Source: Entrophospora sp. SA101
Lineage: Eukaryota; Glomeromycota; Glomeromycetes; Entrophosporales; Entrophosporaceae
Assembly: GCA_958430865.1 (NCBI GenBank)
Contig: CAUDNR010004556.1
Location: 42,358 to 104,125 of the forward strand
DNA length: 61,768 bases
Reading direction: 5' to 3'
Part shown: positions 1 to 13,300 of the stretch, piece by piece
Layout: the number at the start of each line of letters is the position of its first letter
How positions within the stretch are numbered: the first letter of the stretch is position 1
Translations under genes and position numbers: made by a program
The notes under the pieces: generated by a model
Seen by the model: the letters and a program-made list of their open reading frames with translations, nothing else
Database searches by the model: none
Told to the model about the DNA's origin: nothing

Positions 1-699
1 ATTTCCATTTTTGGAGTTAGAGAAGGATCTACAAGGCCAATAAAAAGTTGTGGGACTAGGTGTCTTGCACTATACTATATCTACAAATTTCTATTATATA
101 GATTAAAATTTAGAAACTTAAACAATATAAAAACATTTAAATCTTTGTTTATCAAGCTATCTTAATTTAATTGCTAATTTGAACATTACAGATTTTTTTT
201 TTTGATCGAAAAAAAATATATTTATATTAACTAGAAAAGCTCTTAAAATTATTCCAAGTAATGAATGATACTTACATTTTATAAATTCAATTCAATTCAC
301 GAAATTATGCTGGTGACTAAAATAGATTAAAACCGGGTTTTCAAATTCATTTCACATAATTAAATAGTAATTGTATGTGCAATAGGAAAAAACATGTAGT
401 TGCTACTTTGGCTATCTAGGTAACTCCAGTACCTGTGGAGTTTTATTAGGAACAAAGCCTATAAAAAAAACATACTACTTGAGAGATTATATATTTAAAT
501 AATACTTTCTATTATTGAAACAGTTAAGTCGAGGTTCATTAGAAACAAAGACTTTTTACATTGTAGTTTTCTACTTTATTTAAAGAAAGACTTTGCATGT
601 AGGTGTAAAACATTCATTTTTATCGATTGGAGCATTGACATCTTATTCATTATAAAGATATTTATTTACCCAATAATAATCATTGTTTCTAATTAATAG

Positions 700-740
<41 letters not shown>

Positions 741-1559
741 CTTTTATCGAAAATATTAAAACAAAAAATTTTTATATCATTTTAAAAAAAGTTAACCAAT
801 AAGTTTCATTGAGCTTAAAAATTTATCAGCTAGTTTTTTCTTAAACTAAAAATTGGTCGAGCCTTAGCATTTTGAAAATTCCAAATTTAGAAATTGAGAA
901 AATTTTTTTAGAATAAAAGTTCTACTATTACAAACATATTATCAGTGGCTGGCCACGTAAAGGTGTTAAATTCTCATTTGATAATAATTATCGCTAATAA
1001 GTCAATTGGATTGATTTATTGAATCGAATAAACACAATTTGTTGTTGTTATTTGTAATTAATAGCGTTTAATGTGTTTATGTGTAAGGCATTTCCAATCT
1101 TGATAGATCTTCATCACTATTATTAATTAACAAAGAGAAAACAAATTAGTTCTAAATTAGAGTGAAATAACAAGCAAATAACGATTATTATAATAACACT
1201 CGAGCGCTTCTACTCGGGAAGAATTCATCTATTTATTTGTTTTTAAACAAATTTGTTTGTTTACACCAAATTTACAGTTGTGAAACATTGCTCAAATATG
1301 ATATTTTTATAATTGACGAAACAATTATTGATGGATGAGTATCTTGATAATGGACTTTAATGTTAGTAGACCATTGAATTTTTTGATTTACTATGCCAAG
1401 AATGACATAAATTTAATTTGATATTTCATCTGGTATAGTTAAATCCAATTGATTTGAACCTGCAAAATATCAATTGTATTAATTTAATATGGTATTGAAG
1501 TTAAAGTCGGTGTTAAACCTTAAATTATTAAAATTTTGATTGAAATTAAATTAAATTAA
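1..1559. other. AT-rich intergenic DNA, no gene seen
   Basis: No coherent reading frame, RNA gene or repeat boundary was found. A TA dinucleotide microsatellite lies near 703-737. The block ends where recognisable kinase remnants begin on the minus strand. Confidence 0.5.
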
Positions 1560-2400
1560 TAGTTACCATTATGACTAGCTTTCATGGTGTCATTTGTATT
1601 TGGATGAACAGTTTCTGTAATTGTTGAAGGATCATTAGTACTTTATCCATTTAATCAAATATCTCTCTTTAATCTATCAAGCTCTCTTCTAGAATATCAA
1701 TACACATTACCTGTTCAATATAAAATGCATTATTCCAATAATCAATAGTTTTTTCTACTTTTTTTGACAGATGAACGTTTATCTGGAACAGCATCCGTAG
1801 ATTAATACGCTAAGCCAATATATAATTTTAAAATTGTTTGTCAAATAATTGTGAAGGCTTCCATCTGTTGTAAATGTATATTCTTTTGTAATTAGATCTT
1901 GTGTTGTGCCATGAGTATTAATTAAATTTAAGCTATTTATATTAAGAACATTAACGGAAATTTTTCAAACTAATATATATATATATATTAAAATTTAGCA
2001 ATAATAATAGTGAAAATGCTTGATAGAAAAATTTAAAATATATAATAGCATATTTTACCTCATTTAAAAATTCGTTTGAAAGATCTTATAAATAATTAAT
2101 ATCCTTATAACATCTTTTATTTTCATCATTTATCCAAGTAGCTTCGTATACAATTGCAACTTTATCTTCACCAAACCTTTTGAAATCATCATAAGGAATC
2201 GATTGAAAATAAGATTGATTATCGTATTCTTTTGCTTTAAGCTGTGTGCTTTTAATCAATTCATCTAATCCTTCATAACCACTGGTTCAGCCTTGTGTTA
2301 ATAACTGTGGGTCACATGTTTGACGCCATGCTTCTAAAGTATTATATTTTTCACAAGTTTGACATCCGCCATGCTCTTCTTTATCTAAATATTTGAGTTG
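1560..2400 (-). pseudogene. decayed protein kinase of the expanded AM-fungal family
   Basis: Reading the minus strand from about 2400 down gives fragments in the order expected for the tyrosine-kinase-like family expanded in Rhizophagus. First comes a Cys-rich leader with CxxC spacing (HGGCQTCEKYNTLEAW). After an in-frame TGA comes the TSGYEGLDELIKSTQLKAK stretch, then SIPYDDFKRFGEDKVAIVY and YEATWIND. Here the Gly-loop is eroded (GEDKVAIVY in place of GxGGFG). Further down are QDLITKEYTFTTDG, like the hinge region (QDPxTKxYMxV), and a STDAVPDKRSSVKK stretch matching the subdomain XI CW..DPxxRP motif. Stops and frame changes separate the blocks, the DFG/HRD part is not visible, and no intact gene can be built. 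The family assignment comes from remembered motifs; fragment order and strand support it. Confidence 0.6.
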
Positions 2401-4117
2401 ATAAAAAAATATTAGAATGTTTATCTATCAATATCTCTACCATTATCACTACTAATATTTATTAAATCACTAAAATTTCCATCCCTGATATTAAAAACAT
2501 TTTTAATGTGCTGCCTCTATAAATATCAATATCACTCACTACCTTTATTTTTTAAATTCGCCCATATTTTTTCCTTTATCTTTATCCGGAGATTTAAATT
2601 TATGTTTAATAGTTTTAAATAAAAATTTGAAAAAAAAAAAGTAAAAAGTTTATTTTTAAAATATTTGCAACTACAATAATATACTTTAGGGTCGTTTAAT
2701 AGTTTAGGATGTTGAAAGAAATGCAAGGAAAAAGGGAAAGCATCAAGTGACAAACAAAACCGATTATGCTTGCTTGCTTTGCAGAATTTCCCAGTATTGG
2801 GGAAATTCCCAAAATGTATGTAATGATAATAATAATAATAAATTAGTTAATATTAATAGTGATAGTAATGGTAATGGTAATAGTAACCCAGCGCCCAGTA
2901 ATATTTAGAAATATTAATTATCCACCAGTACTGAATAGTGTTCTTATTTTGTACATAAAGTAGTACTCAAACACCCATTTGATCATTTTTTGTTTTGTTT
3001 TTTTTTAGAATTTTAGAATTTTAGAATTTTAGAATTTTTTTTTTTTTGGACCAACTGAATTTTGAGTAAAAGAATAGTGTACGGAATTGAAGTATACAAA
3101 AACTCCACCAATTACAACTAACTGATAGGAAGACATATTCATATCAATTTGTGTAAATTATTTACTTGGGACCAGTGCTATCACAAATATAAATGAAATT
3201 TCTGTATATTGAACTCATTATTCTCGCTATTACTCTTACTATTAAAATAAATATACCTCATCGTGAAATATATTTCATTACAATCACTCGTACATTTCTA
3301 AATTTCTATTATTATTATATAATTTATTCTATTAGCTTTATATACAGTTGTTACTACCATCATCTACCAATCCAAATATGTCTTTTAAATCAACAATCCA
3401 TTAAAGATAGCTGCTATTATTATAGATTCTTCCGCGGTTGCATCAATTTATCTATTGTCTCATCCATTCTTAGTTAATAATTATGGGTCACGTGGTTGAC
3501 ATCTGAATAGTATTTCTTGACTTAATACACGTAAAAAGTCACTTTAACACGTTTATCTACACCACCTCCTTTTTAAAGTATTTCTCCCACCATCATCGTT
3601 ATCTCTTTCTCTTTTACTATCTCTATTACTATCAATATCTCTAATGCTAACATTGTCTTTATTTGTTTGAAAAACCTTTTGATTTTAATGTTAATATTTG
3701 GGTTATGCAAAAGAAGAAAAATTACCCGACAGATGATAAACGAAAAAAGGTCTAATAGCAGTTTAATAATATATCGACAAAATTCATTCGTTAGAATTCA
3801 CTTCTTTTGTTTTTATTAATCAATGAAACGGGGATATTTTCGTGAAAGAGTCAACTTTCAATTATTTTTTTATTTCGAATCATAAAAATAAAAATTCTTA
3901 AAATTATTTATAAAATATATAGAATTTCTAAAGAAATAATATATATATATATATACATGTATATATATATAACGAATGTACGAATATAATTATAAAACAT
4001 TGCTCATATTAAATAATGAAAAAAAAATAAATAGTATAATTAGTGCATTTGAAAAATATACATATAAAGTTCTACGAGTTAAAAAAAATTAATTGTAAAA
4101 TAAAAATACTATTTTAC
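2401..4117. other. intergenic, no supported gene
   Basis: Short open frames exist (for example 3193-3477 plus, 2532-2753 minus) but show biased low-complexity composition and no domain. A short tandem run of TTTTAGAA-type units lies near 3003-3035, and TA-rich microsatellite sequence near 3938-3971. Confidence 0.45.
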
Positions 4118-5020
4118 TTAATTATTAAGTTGTTGTTGTTGAATGAAAAATAAAATCTCATTAATTGGATGATAATAACATGAAAGATAGGTTGTTTCGA
4201 GAGGAGATGATGATGACGATGATGATGATGATGATGATGACGATGATGATGATAGTGGTGGTGGTAATGCTAATAATTGTGATGATGAAATTTCATCTGT
4301 TAATAAACTATCACTATCATTGGTGGAAGGACAAATAAATTCACTGCTACTAATATTATTATTATTGTTATTACATAAATTTCCGGTTGCACAATCAGTA
4401 TATGAATTTACGGAATAATTTATCCCTTCTAAATTGGTATCAGAATAAAAATTTTGCTGGAATTCTGAATGATTGTTCGAATTATCATAATTAACATTAA
4501 TAGGAACGTGGCTTTCTGAAATAGGGGTTATTTGGACGCTGATGGAATTATTTAAATTATTCGAGGGATTGATCACAGCTGGGCTACCACAATTAGGTTC
4601 CTCTAGTTTAATGGTATTTAATGTTGATTTGGAAGCGGCTCTCTCACTATCGTAATGTATCATATGTAAAGGTAAACCGACTTTCTGTTTATATGTTATT
4701 TCAGCCTCTTGAGCTAATTTTCGATAACGTTCTTTAACTTGGTTATCCTCACTTTTCCAAAGCATTCCCGCTAACGATGAGACCTGGGAGACTGTTAATT
4801 TTTGATCCCTCAGCCTCGGTCCGTCCTTTGTCATTTTTCGGTAAATAATAAAAGCATTTGGAAATTTATGTGACTTTGGATTTACCATGTTGACAACATC
4901 ATTCTTTTCAATCTTAAGTGAACTATCAGGTCTAAATGATTCATATGATTGTATTATCGAATCAAATAACATTTGTTTTCTAATATTATTTGCTACCTTT
5001 TTTTTCATAATTTTATTCAT
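4118..5020 (-). CDS. HMG-box (MATA-HMG type) DNA-binding protein
   Basis: Single-exon gene of 300 residues; the ATG is at 5020. Residues about 50-113 form one HMG box that starts KSHKFPNAFIIYRK and includes SSLAGMLWKSED and the RYRKLAQEAE helix. The PNAF(I/M)xYR entry and xxSxxxGxxW spacing are those of fungal MATA-HMG/Ste11-like boxes, which bend DNA sequence-specifically in the nucleus. The remainder is disordered and rich in Asn and Ser. A serine run near residues 255-275 is coded by an imperfect GAT/GAC-type trinucleotide repeat on the plus strand (about 4200-4250), so its length is likely variable. AM fungi carry many such genes, and most are not mating-type loci. Nothing nearby (no homeodomain pair) marks this as a mating locus. 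Function beyond DNA binding is inference. Confidence 0.9.
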   Translation of the reverse strand: MNKIMKKKVANNIRKQMLFDSIIQSYESFRPDSSLKIEKNDVVNMVNPKSHKFPNAFIIYRKMTKDGPRLRDQKLTVSQVSSLAGMLWKSEDNQVKERYRKLAQEAEITYKQKVGLPLHMIHYDSERAASKSTLNTIKLEEPNCGSPAVINPSNNLNNSISVQITPISESHVPINVNYDNSNNHSEFQQNFYSDTNLEGINYSVNSYTDCATGNLCNNNNNNISSSEFICPSTNDSDSLLTDEISSSQLLALPPPLSSSSSSSSSSSSSSSSPLETTYLSCYYHPINEILFFIQQQQLNN

Positions 5021-8000
5021 TAAAAAATATTATTATTGTTATTGTTATTACTAAAGGTCAGAAAAAAAAAAGTAAAAAAAAAATCATGAAAATTTTTTAC
5101 AAATTTATATAAGAAAATTTTCCGACGTGTAACAAAACAAAACCTGAATTACATAATCGTTTTAAAACATTCTATTCACCCACTCAACCGCTTAATCTAT
5201 TTTATTTTATTTACATTGCACTCCAAGTAGTACCATGTCGCACCATAATCTTTCATATGTTACCTAAAAAGTGAAAGCCTGGAAATTCCCTTTCATTTAT
5301 TTAAATTCCTAAAATAAAAATTCATTATTATTGACATCAAATAAATAAATAAATTACAATTGGAAGCGTAAATTTTTTCTCGAAAACAGAAATTAGAAAT
5401 TTCCATTTTTATATTCTCACCATTCAGAGTTAATCTACAATTTACAATTAAATGTAAATGTTCTTGGAGAAATCTCCTCATTCTTTCAAGAAAAACAATA
5501 TATTCCTATTTATTACTAGAATCTGAAAAAGGAAGACTTTATTGTATGGTGCGATATTCCTTGTTCTTGCAATTTCTATTGCTCTGTAGTCAATCAAATA
5601 TAGACTAGGCGGCTGTGTGCTTAAAGCTAAATCACGCATTTAATTGGTTTAATTGGTGTACATTTTCTCTAAACTTCCAATTAAGATGAAATGAATGCTT
5701 ACTTTTTTTATCTCGAAACTTCTTTACGATTGTTTTTTGTTTATTCATTATGCATTGATTATTATTAATTGGATAATAAAATGTGATGTTATATGTGCGC
5801 GTGTGTTTTTCACAGTTTTAATTTAAAACAATTTTTTTGGATGAAGGAAGGAAGGGCGTTTATATATGCTAATAATTTTATAAGAACATATCTCCGCAAA
5901 ATATTTGGTATAACTTATAAGAAGGAATAATTGGAATGAAAATAATCTTTCTAATGTTAAGGGTAAGTTGTGAAGGAAAGAAGGAAAATAAAAATTCTGC
6001 AAAAATGACGTACTTTACTAAATTTGGCAGATCTTCTCAATTTATCAGTTACAATATAACGCTATACCAAAATTAAATGCGACAGCACGGAAATTACAAA
6101 AATAAAAATTAAATTATAATAAATATTACTCAAAAAACAACATAAATCTTTTACCCAATCATTTTAACTCATTATATTGTTAATCACGTTCGTTCATTCT
6201 TTAAATATAATAATCAAACACGTTTACATCAAAAAAATATTACTAAAGATAACCAACAAAGTTGTTTGTCACTTTTGGAAATTTATATTTGATAGAGATC
6301 AAGATGCTGCTCGAGAAAAGAGTTCTCTATATCTGGTTTATGTTATTTCAAGAACAAACTGATATTAATTATTTATGTTATAGTAATAATAGAATTAGAT
6401 CTTGATCACATATAAATTTTATTTTATTATTATTGAAGCTTTATTTCATATGGTTGGTGACCATAATAATCCAGCAATTCTATATTTGTAGAGTATAATT
6501 ATTGATATAAAATTTGAATTTCATATTATTAAATTTTTTTGATGTGAATGAACCAACTAAATAAAAATTATTTGGTGAAGCACAGCAAGTAAAAATAGAA
6601 TTCAAGGAAAATGAAAATTAGTTTATACATTGTCAAAAGTTACGTGATAATAATAAATGGAAAAATATATACGAATTATAATATATTAAAAAAGAGGTAA
6701 AAGAAAAATTGAAATCTTTCAAGATTATTGAATACTTGGATGTATAAGCGTTCATGAACCAATGGTAGAGTCACTTTTAATATATAATTTCCATTTGTTT
6801 ACACAAATTATAAATAATAATAATAATAATGCATACATTGACCATGCGGTCACTTATTAATTTCCGTTGTATCTCCATAACACGATTTCTTAAATGATTC
6901 AGGTAAATTTTGTTACCCTCAACGAAGATTTTTATTGGTGACATTAATTTTATGTCAAGTTTCGAATGAAAACTTCTATCACTAATACCAATATTCAAAT
7001 GATAGAGAAGGAAAACGTTGCAAAAGTTCAACTTACAATACTAACTGTTCGTGATGTCAATCATGTGATCCAAATTATAATTAATGTTCTGAGGTGGGTG
7101 TTTTGGATATGAAATTCGATTGGCTAATTTGAATTTCATATATGTGAATCATAAATTTCAGCAACAATGACAACGAAATGAATGACCAATGAAGCTATAA
7201 CAAGTTCTGCAAAAAAAAAAAGGATAAATATACTATTGGTTTAAGTAACATTCATGAACAAAATTCGATTCATAATCTATAGTGGTAATGTTCTTTTTAA
7301 AAAAAATTTGTTAAAGGGATTTGTCGTCGTGCATATAATATATATTACACACAAATTTAGGAGTTTTGGGGTTTGATGTCAGTTGTAGACAACCTTTCAG
7401 CAATATGACCTACTTTTTCAAATAGCACGCCCATAGAATTGGCATATGGATGTATGGATGCTGTTATCCCTAACAACTGCCGAAGAAATTAGTAATTTAA
7501 TTATTATCGGGACAGATTGATTAATCAAGAAAGTTTTTGAACCACAACTATTCATCCAATTACTGTGTTTATAGTAGCAGATTATTATGACGTTCAAACA
7601 TCTCACAACCTGTAAATTCAAACAAATGCACAATTATCGACAATTAATTAATTAATCAGCATTCATATTTTTTTAATCTTAAATTATTTTGTTCGTCTAC
7701 AACTGTGATTGGCGGTGCATAAATTTCCAGCATATTAGTATTAGCAGGCTAGAACCAATGACAATTTTACTATTCTTCTTTCCTTTTCTATAGTATTTCA
7801 AAGAAGATAATAGCATTCAATTGTAATTCACCTTGCGACTACCTAATTAATGTTTTATTATTTATTATAACAATACGTTTTTTAAGAAAGGAAAACAACA
7901 TTGAGGAAATTAACATTTGGGAAAAAGGAAATAATAATATTTTATTCAAAATGCCTTTATGATGGAGTCAGTTGCTCATTTATGAGCAATTTCCGACATT

Positions 8001-8266
8001 GTGTGAAAGTGAGTCATCTCTAAAATTCTGCCCGTGTATTTACGAAACTAACGAAAAATAATTCTGTTCATAAAAAAAATTTTTTTTTATAAGGAAATTC
8101 AAATAGCAATTATTATTTCGTGTTACTTTTAATTAAATATATAAATATTTTTATGAAAATTTGAACAATGCACTCACCATATCCATATAAATTGAAATGT
8201 ACAAACGAAAAATGTCATATAATGATGCCTGGGAATGAAGATGAAGCAGCTAAAAAATGAATAAGG
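5021..8266. other. gene-poor interval
   Basis: No intact gene is supported. Short frames at 5293-5481, 6177-6362, 6777-7031 and 7418-7633 lack recognisable domains; 6777-7031 (minus) looks least random but I cannot name it. A 55 bp segment at 7089-7145 recurs inverted at 16437-16494. Confidence 0.45.
7089..7145 (-). repeat. dispersed repeat, copy 1 (partner at 16437-16494)
   Basis: The reverse complement of this stretch matches 16437-16494 with only a few differences, including AAATTCAAATTAGCCAATC and TTTCATATCCAAAACACCC. A related palindromic sequence occurs at about 37387-37450. This is probably the terminus of a non-autonomous mobile element; I could not define its other end. Confidence 0.6.
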
Positions 8267-8268
8267 TA

Positions 8269-8530
8269 CAGTTCACACTCTCTACATATAATGGATCTTT
8301 CAATATATAATAATAACGGACTGAGAATTTAACCCCAATTTATATATCTGTATTAATATATAAATTATTATTGACTATAACAGGTTCTCTCTACACACCA
8401 CTCTCTATAATGGACTGAAAATTTAAGCCCAATTTATATATACATATATAAATTATTATTATTATTATTACTATTGTATATAACGGACATTTTTTCCTAA
8501 ACCAAAATGTCCATTATAGAGAGTGAACTG
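8269..8530. mobile_element. TA-flanked MITE (Tc1/mariner/pogo-like ends)
   Basis: The 262 bp element begins CAGTTCACACTCTC and ends GAGAGTGAACTG, so its ends are imperfect inverted repeats of about 25 bp. It is flanked on both sides by TA (8267-8268 and 8531-8532), the target duplication of Tc1/mariner-superfamily elements. CAGT ends are usual for the pogo branch. Inside, the ATAATGGAct..AATTTA..CCCAATTTATATAT module occurs twice (about 8289-8350 and 8408-8440). There is no coding capacity. Assignment to superfamily is inference from ends and TA flank. Confidence 0.7.
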
Positions 8531-9734
8531 TAAATAGGAAAAAAATTAACATAATAAATATTTTCTAGATACAATTTTTAATTTTTAAAACGAATTACTT
8601 TGAACTGGGTTAAGCTCTTCGTGAAAAACAAAATTTTAGAAAGCGTGGTGGAAGTAAACGCATGTCTGAACAAGTAAAGGAGTAGAAGCAGGTGAGTTGG
8701 ATGTAAATGAGTTATCAGAATAAAAATTGTATTTTTTGATGAAAATGTACATAATGGTCTATTTTATTGAATTGTTTGTTTTACAAAAATGCAAGTGGAA
8801 TCATGCAATAGAAACATAGAACGTAAAGCGAAATGTTACAAATGCGCCCGCCGATCACTAATTAAAAATTCACTATGGTTTTTTCTTCTTCATAGGTAAT
8901 CCTTTCTTTTTAGATAAGCTTCAAGTGTCCAAGTATCATTTTTTGCCTTGTTCTCTTTTTAAAATACTAATTGTGTCATAATTCTTGGGTTCCATGATAG
9001 ACTCAATGTAAATTAATTTCATATAAATATTTTTATAGCGATAAAAAATGGGAAATTTTAATAATAATAATCACATTACTAAATTTTGATCCCTGAAATT
9101 CTTGGTAATACCAATGTTCGCTTTGTTGCAGCATGCCCATATAATATCAACATTAATTGGCATTTATAGACATACTTGACCATAAAAAATATCTTTTGAT
9201 ATTTTGATATTGCAGAAAATTTGGTGAACGTATTTTCACATGATATGATCAAATAACGAATGATACCTCAACAATTTCTCGCCAGAAGTAAGATTTTGAA
9301 ATTAACAATCAGTAATTGGTCATATCAAATAGAATAATAATAAGCAAATGTGACGAATTTAAAAAAAAAAATCTATTTAAAAATGAATAAATAAATATTA
9401 TGAATAATTCATATTTCTTTTTTTGAGCCTTACTATTATATGCACATATAATGCATGCATTGTTGATGTAAACTAATAATTAATTAGTATTAGATTTAAA
9501 TAGATAGACGGGAGTAATCGTGATCATTCTCGTTTTCCTTTTTTGTTAGTACTAATAATTTACCCAAATTCTTATCATCATCATTGCTTTTACAACAGTG
9601 TTAACAAAGTCGTTAGGAATTTTACCCGATAAGTGAAGAAATAAGGAAGGAACGAGCGACTTTGCATCATTAATTAGTATCAGATGATTGTAAAATATTT
9701 TATAATATAACAAAGGTATAGAACACATTAATTC
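8531..9734. other. intergenic, possible coding relic near 8600-8680
   Basis: A plus-strand frame around 8600-8680 reads ALREKQNFRKRGGSKRMS between stops and looks like a worn coding fragment, but I cannot name it. The rest is AT-rich with no recognisable element. Confidence 0.3.
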
Positions 9735-9806
9735 GCCCTCTTGGCTCAATGGAAGAGCATTGCCCTCCTAAGGCAAAGGTTGCGGGTTCAAGTCCCGCAG
9801 GGGGTA
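9735..9806 (+). tRNA. tRNA-Arg (anticodon CCT)
   Basis: A 72 nt cloverleaf. The acceptor GCCCTCT pairs with AGGGGGT (G-U at the outer pair). The D-arm is GCTC..GAGC. The anticodon stem TGCC/GGCA closes a 7 nt loop CTCCTAA with anticodon CCT. The T-arm is GCGGG-TTCAAGT-CCCGC. The discriminator base is A and there is no intron. A T-run expected for Pol III termination follows only loosely. Confidence 0.95.
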
Positions 9807-10014
9807 CATATAATAAATTAATTTACATATTATTATGGAAAAAAATTTACTTTGTCTATTGTATATTATTTAATAATATTTAGAGAAAACGGATATTTGG
9901 GCATTTATTATCGTTAAGAATTCATGATTTTTTTTTTATTTATTATTATTATTTATTTATTTAATTTACATTTTATATGAAAAAAAAAAATAAATGAGAA
10001 AAAATTTATGTTTG

Positions 10015-10106
10015 CTCTCGGTCGGGGAATTGAACCCCGGTCTCCCGCGGGCTGCATTCAAAGTAGAATTGACAGGCGGGGATACTAACCACTATACTAA
10101 CCGAGA
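10015..10106 (-). tRNA. tRNA-Asp (anticodon GTC) with 20 nt intron
   Basis: The minus-strand gene starts TCTCGGTTAG and ends CCGACCGAGA plus discriminator G; the acceptor pairs perfectly. The anticodon stem is CCCGC/GCGGG with loop CTGTCAC, giving anticodon GTC. A 20 nt insertion at 10050-10069 sits directly 3' of base 37, the canonical position of eukaryotic nuclear tRNA introns. Exons are 10070-10106 and 10015-10049, together 72 nt. Splicing would need the tRNA endonuclease. Most fungal tRNA-Asp genes lack an intron, so this one is slightly unusual. Confidence 0.93.
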
Positions 10107-10345
10107 TTTTTTAATGAAATGTTTTTAAAATTAAATTATTTATAATAAATAATTCACAAAGAGAGAAAAAAATTTTTTTTTTTTAATTAACGGAAAATTT
10201 TATTCAAAAAAAAAAAAAAAATATTAAAAAAATTAAATAGCAAATAAATAAAACATATTCTTAATATTTTAGTATTAATGATATTTTTTTTAACAAATAT
10301 TTGACACAGAAAAGTGTGTTGAAGAAAATTAATATTTTTTAATAA

Positions 10346-13300
10346 TTATTGATTACTATGTTTTACAACTCCATCAATCACCATTGTATCAACACCATAT
10401 CTTTCTTGTATTTTTATATTACGAGGTTCATTATTTGAAGATCCAAAGGTTGTTAAAATTAACCCAGATTGTTTAATATTCGTTATTAATGAAGGTACAC
10501 GAAGCTACATTCATCACCATTATCAAAAAAGAATCATTGTTATAAATGAGGAAAAAAAAATAAATTCTTGAAAATCAATCATCAATCGTAATTAGTAAAA
10601 TGTTTAAAATCACACATACCAATAATGTAGCTTCAAAAATGACACCTAATAAATTATTACTTTTAGCAAATTTTACTGCCTCTTTAATCGATGTACAACG
10701 TTTATCCTGCTCAATATTTAATTCATGAATTTGACGAATTGGAATAATTTTGTTTTCTTCCTCGGCATTATTATTTTTCTGACGATCCAATGATTCGCTT
10801 TCATATCCACAATAAGATTTGAAAAATACCGCATCTTGAAGACAACAACAATAGTATTTTTCAATTATAAAACAATGTAATTGGATAAATTAAATAATAA
10901 ATAAAATATTTTTGAATATTTACAATTTGGTTGTTTCCAATTTAAAGCAGTGCAGATTGCAGGATTTAATGAAGAAAATATCACTGATCTGTGATTTATC
11001 GAATCCTTGCTTATGTTTTTTTTTGCATAATCGTAAACTGTTTGTAAAATAGTGTCGACATAACTATTTATATCGGGTAGATCTGAAAACCAATAACGTG
11101 TCATTTCGTAGATTGTTGGATATCTTATTTCCAAATTTACACCAATTGATGATGGCAATTTCTAATAAATTAGATCAAGAATGAATAGAAAATGAATTTT
11201 CAAGTTTGCAGAAAAAAAAAAAAATCAAAATCGATTAAAACAAATACCTCTAAAACAACTTCTAAAGAAAGAAAAGATTGGTGAACTAATCTTTGTAGTT
11301 CGGATGTACTTTTTGCCGAATAAAAATCATCCTCTATATTTTTTTCCTTCAGTCCTTCAAATTGTTGAAAGGTAACATTAAATACGCTTAAATCAAATTT
11401 TGTAATTGGTAATACCCAATCTGAATATACAACAGCAACCATATCTCTGGTCACCTGAACCACTACTTGAATATATTCACCGGACAATGAAGATGCCGTG
11501 ATGAATGATGGTATTGTATTGTTACTGTTAATATTATTTTCAATCCTATCATTACTATCATTATTGTTATTATTACCACTGCTAATATTATTATCATTAC
11601 TATCGTTATTACTACCAATCTTACCACCACCACTTATACTCCTAATGCTGATCCTATTATTAAAGGCGTTATTCGAAGGTTGATCTGATGGTATAGAAAC
11701 ATTTATAGTATTTGTTGACTTCCAATATGTTTCTACATGCCCGCCGATTTCAAGTTGTACACCACTGAATGGTTTGACGACAGCAAATTCAAACGACAAC
11801 TCACCGACCACCTTCAAATGCGTGTCAAACAAAGGACAAATACATTTACCACCGGTCCCACCATTCACCAGATGATTGTGTCTTTCATAACCATAGCCCG
11901 TAAAATCAAACATGTCAGGCAATGCAACACCTTTACCAATAACTTTGGAACCAAAGGTGGGAAATATATCAAAATCTAACGAAAAATTTTCCAAAGAGTC
12001 GACTTGAAACAAAAACATTTCGCGCTCGTCACCCAATGGTAATATCACACTATGGGGAAGTCTACCTAAATCTGGTTTAGATGAAATGATCAGTTTCAGA
12101 GAGGATAATTGACTGTTGCCGTATAGATGAACTGGCGGTCTTTTATTCTTCAATGAGGTGTGACCTAATGTAACTTGAATGTGAAATGTTTTATCTAGAT
12201 AGTTATGTCCATAAATCCTTAAAGGAATTATTGGTGGTGGCAATGATAACGAAGGTATTCCATCATCTAACAAATCCATGCTATCCTTATCCTTATTCTT
12301 ATCATCGCTGTCTTTCATGCCAACAATATCTTTAAATTCTATTGATTCTACATGAGCACCAGCCAAATGCAATTTATTGATACATTCAATGTGGCCTTCC
12401 CAAGCAGCATAATAGATAGGTGAACGATGAAACTCGTCAAATATATTAACTTCACATCCAGCTTTAATCAGAACATCAACACATTCTATATGACCTTCAC
12501 TAGCAGCATAAAATATAGGCGACCAACTATTATAGTTATCAAGGGTGTCTAAAAGAGCTTTATGTTTAGTCAAGATGCTTAATAGTTCATGATGACCTTC
12601 ACGGGATGCCAAATGTAAAGGAGTCAAACCGTCAACATCGGAGACAATTTTTGCGCCTTTGTTTAACAACAACATTGTAATATCCTTGTGACCACGTTGA
12701 CATGCCAATGATAAAGGAATATGACTATAATCAGTTTCAATGTCAGAATCGATCTTGGCACCCTTGACCAGTAATATTTCTACGCATTCACTGTGCCCAT
12801 TAGTTATAGCATAAATCAACGGACTAAATCCATCGTGATCAAGGCTTTCTAAATCAGCACCTTTTGACAAAAGATAGGTAGCAGCCTCATGATGTCCATA
12901 CATGCAGACATAATGTAATGGTTTTCTACCAAAAAAATCAATAGAGTTAATGTTAACCCCATGAACCACGCACAATCTCATAAGAGATAATCTGCCAACT
13001 ATCGATGATTCATGCAGGCAGCTACGATCATTAATATCATCTATGTATGTGAAGTTGACTAGTCCAGTATCAACCAAATATTGTACAGCTTCCACATTTG
13101 AGCATTTTTCAGAGCAAGATCGCCAAAACACACGAGATAAAATCTCGCGATTTTCTTCGATATTGGAAGGTTGTTTAATTCTTTCCAATAACTCTTTAAC
13201 GGTTGAGATTGACCCAATGGTTATAGCTTTGAATAGTTCTGTTTCAATATCATCGTTCATCACATCGTCGGATTCTCTTGAAAAAAAGTCACCGCTACCA

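Noticed and set aside
3193..3477. 94-residue plus-strand frame
   Set aside because: Extremely Ile/Tyr-rich from AT composition; no domain, no splice context.
4200..4255. CRISPR-like short repeats
   Set aside because: Imperfect GAT/GAC trinucleotide repeat coding poly-Ser; no spacers.
11498..11979. Plus-strand open frames inside the PHO81-like gene
   Set aside because: They are antisense shadows of exon 4; repeat-coded Leu/Ser runs keep them open.
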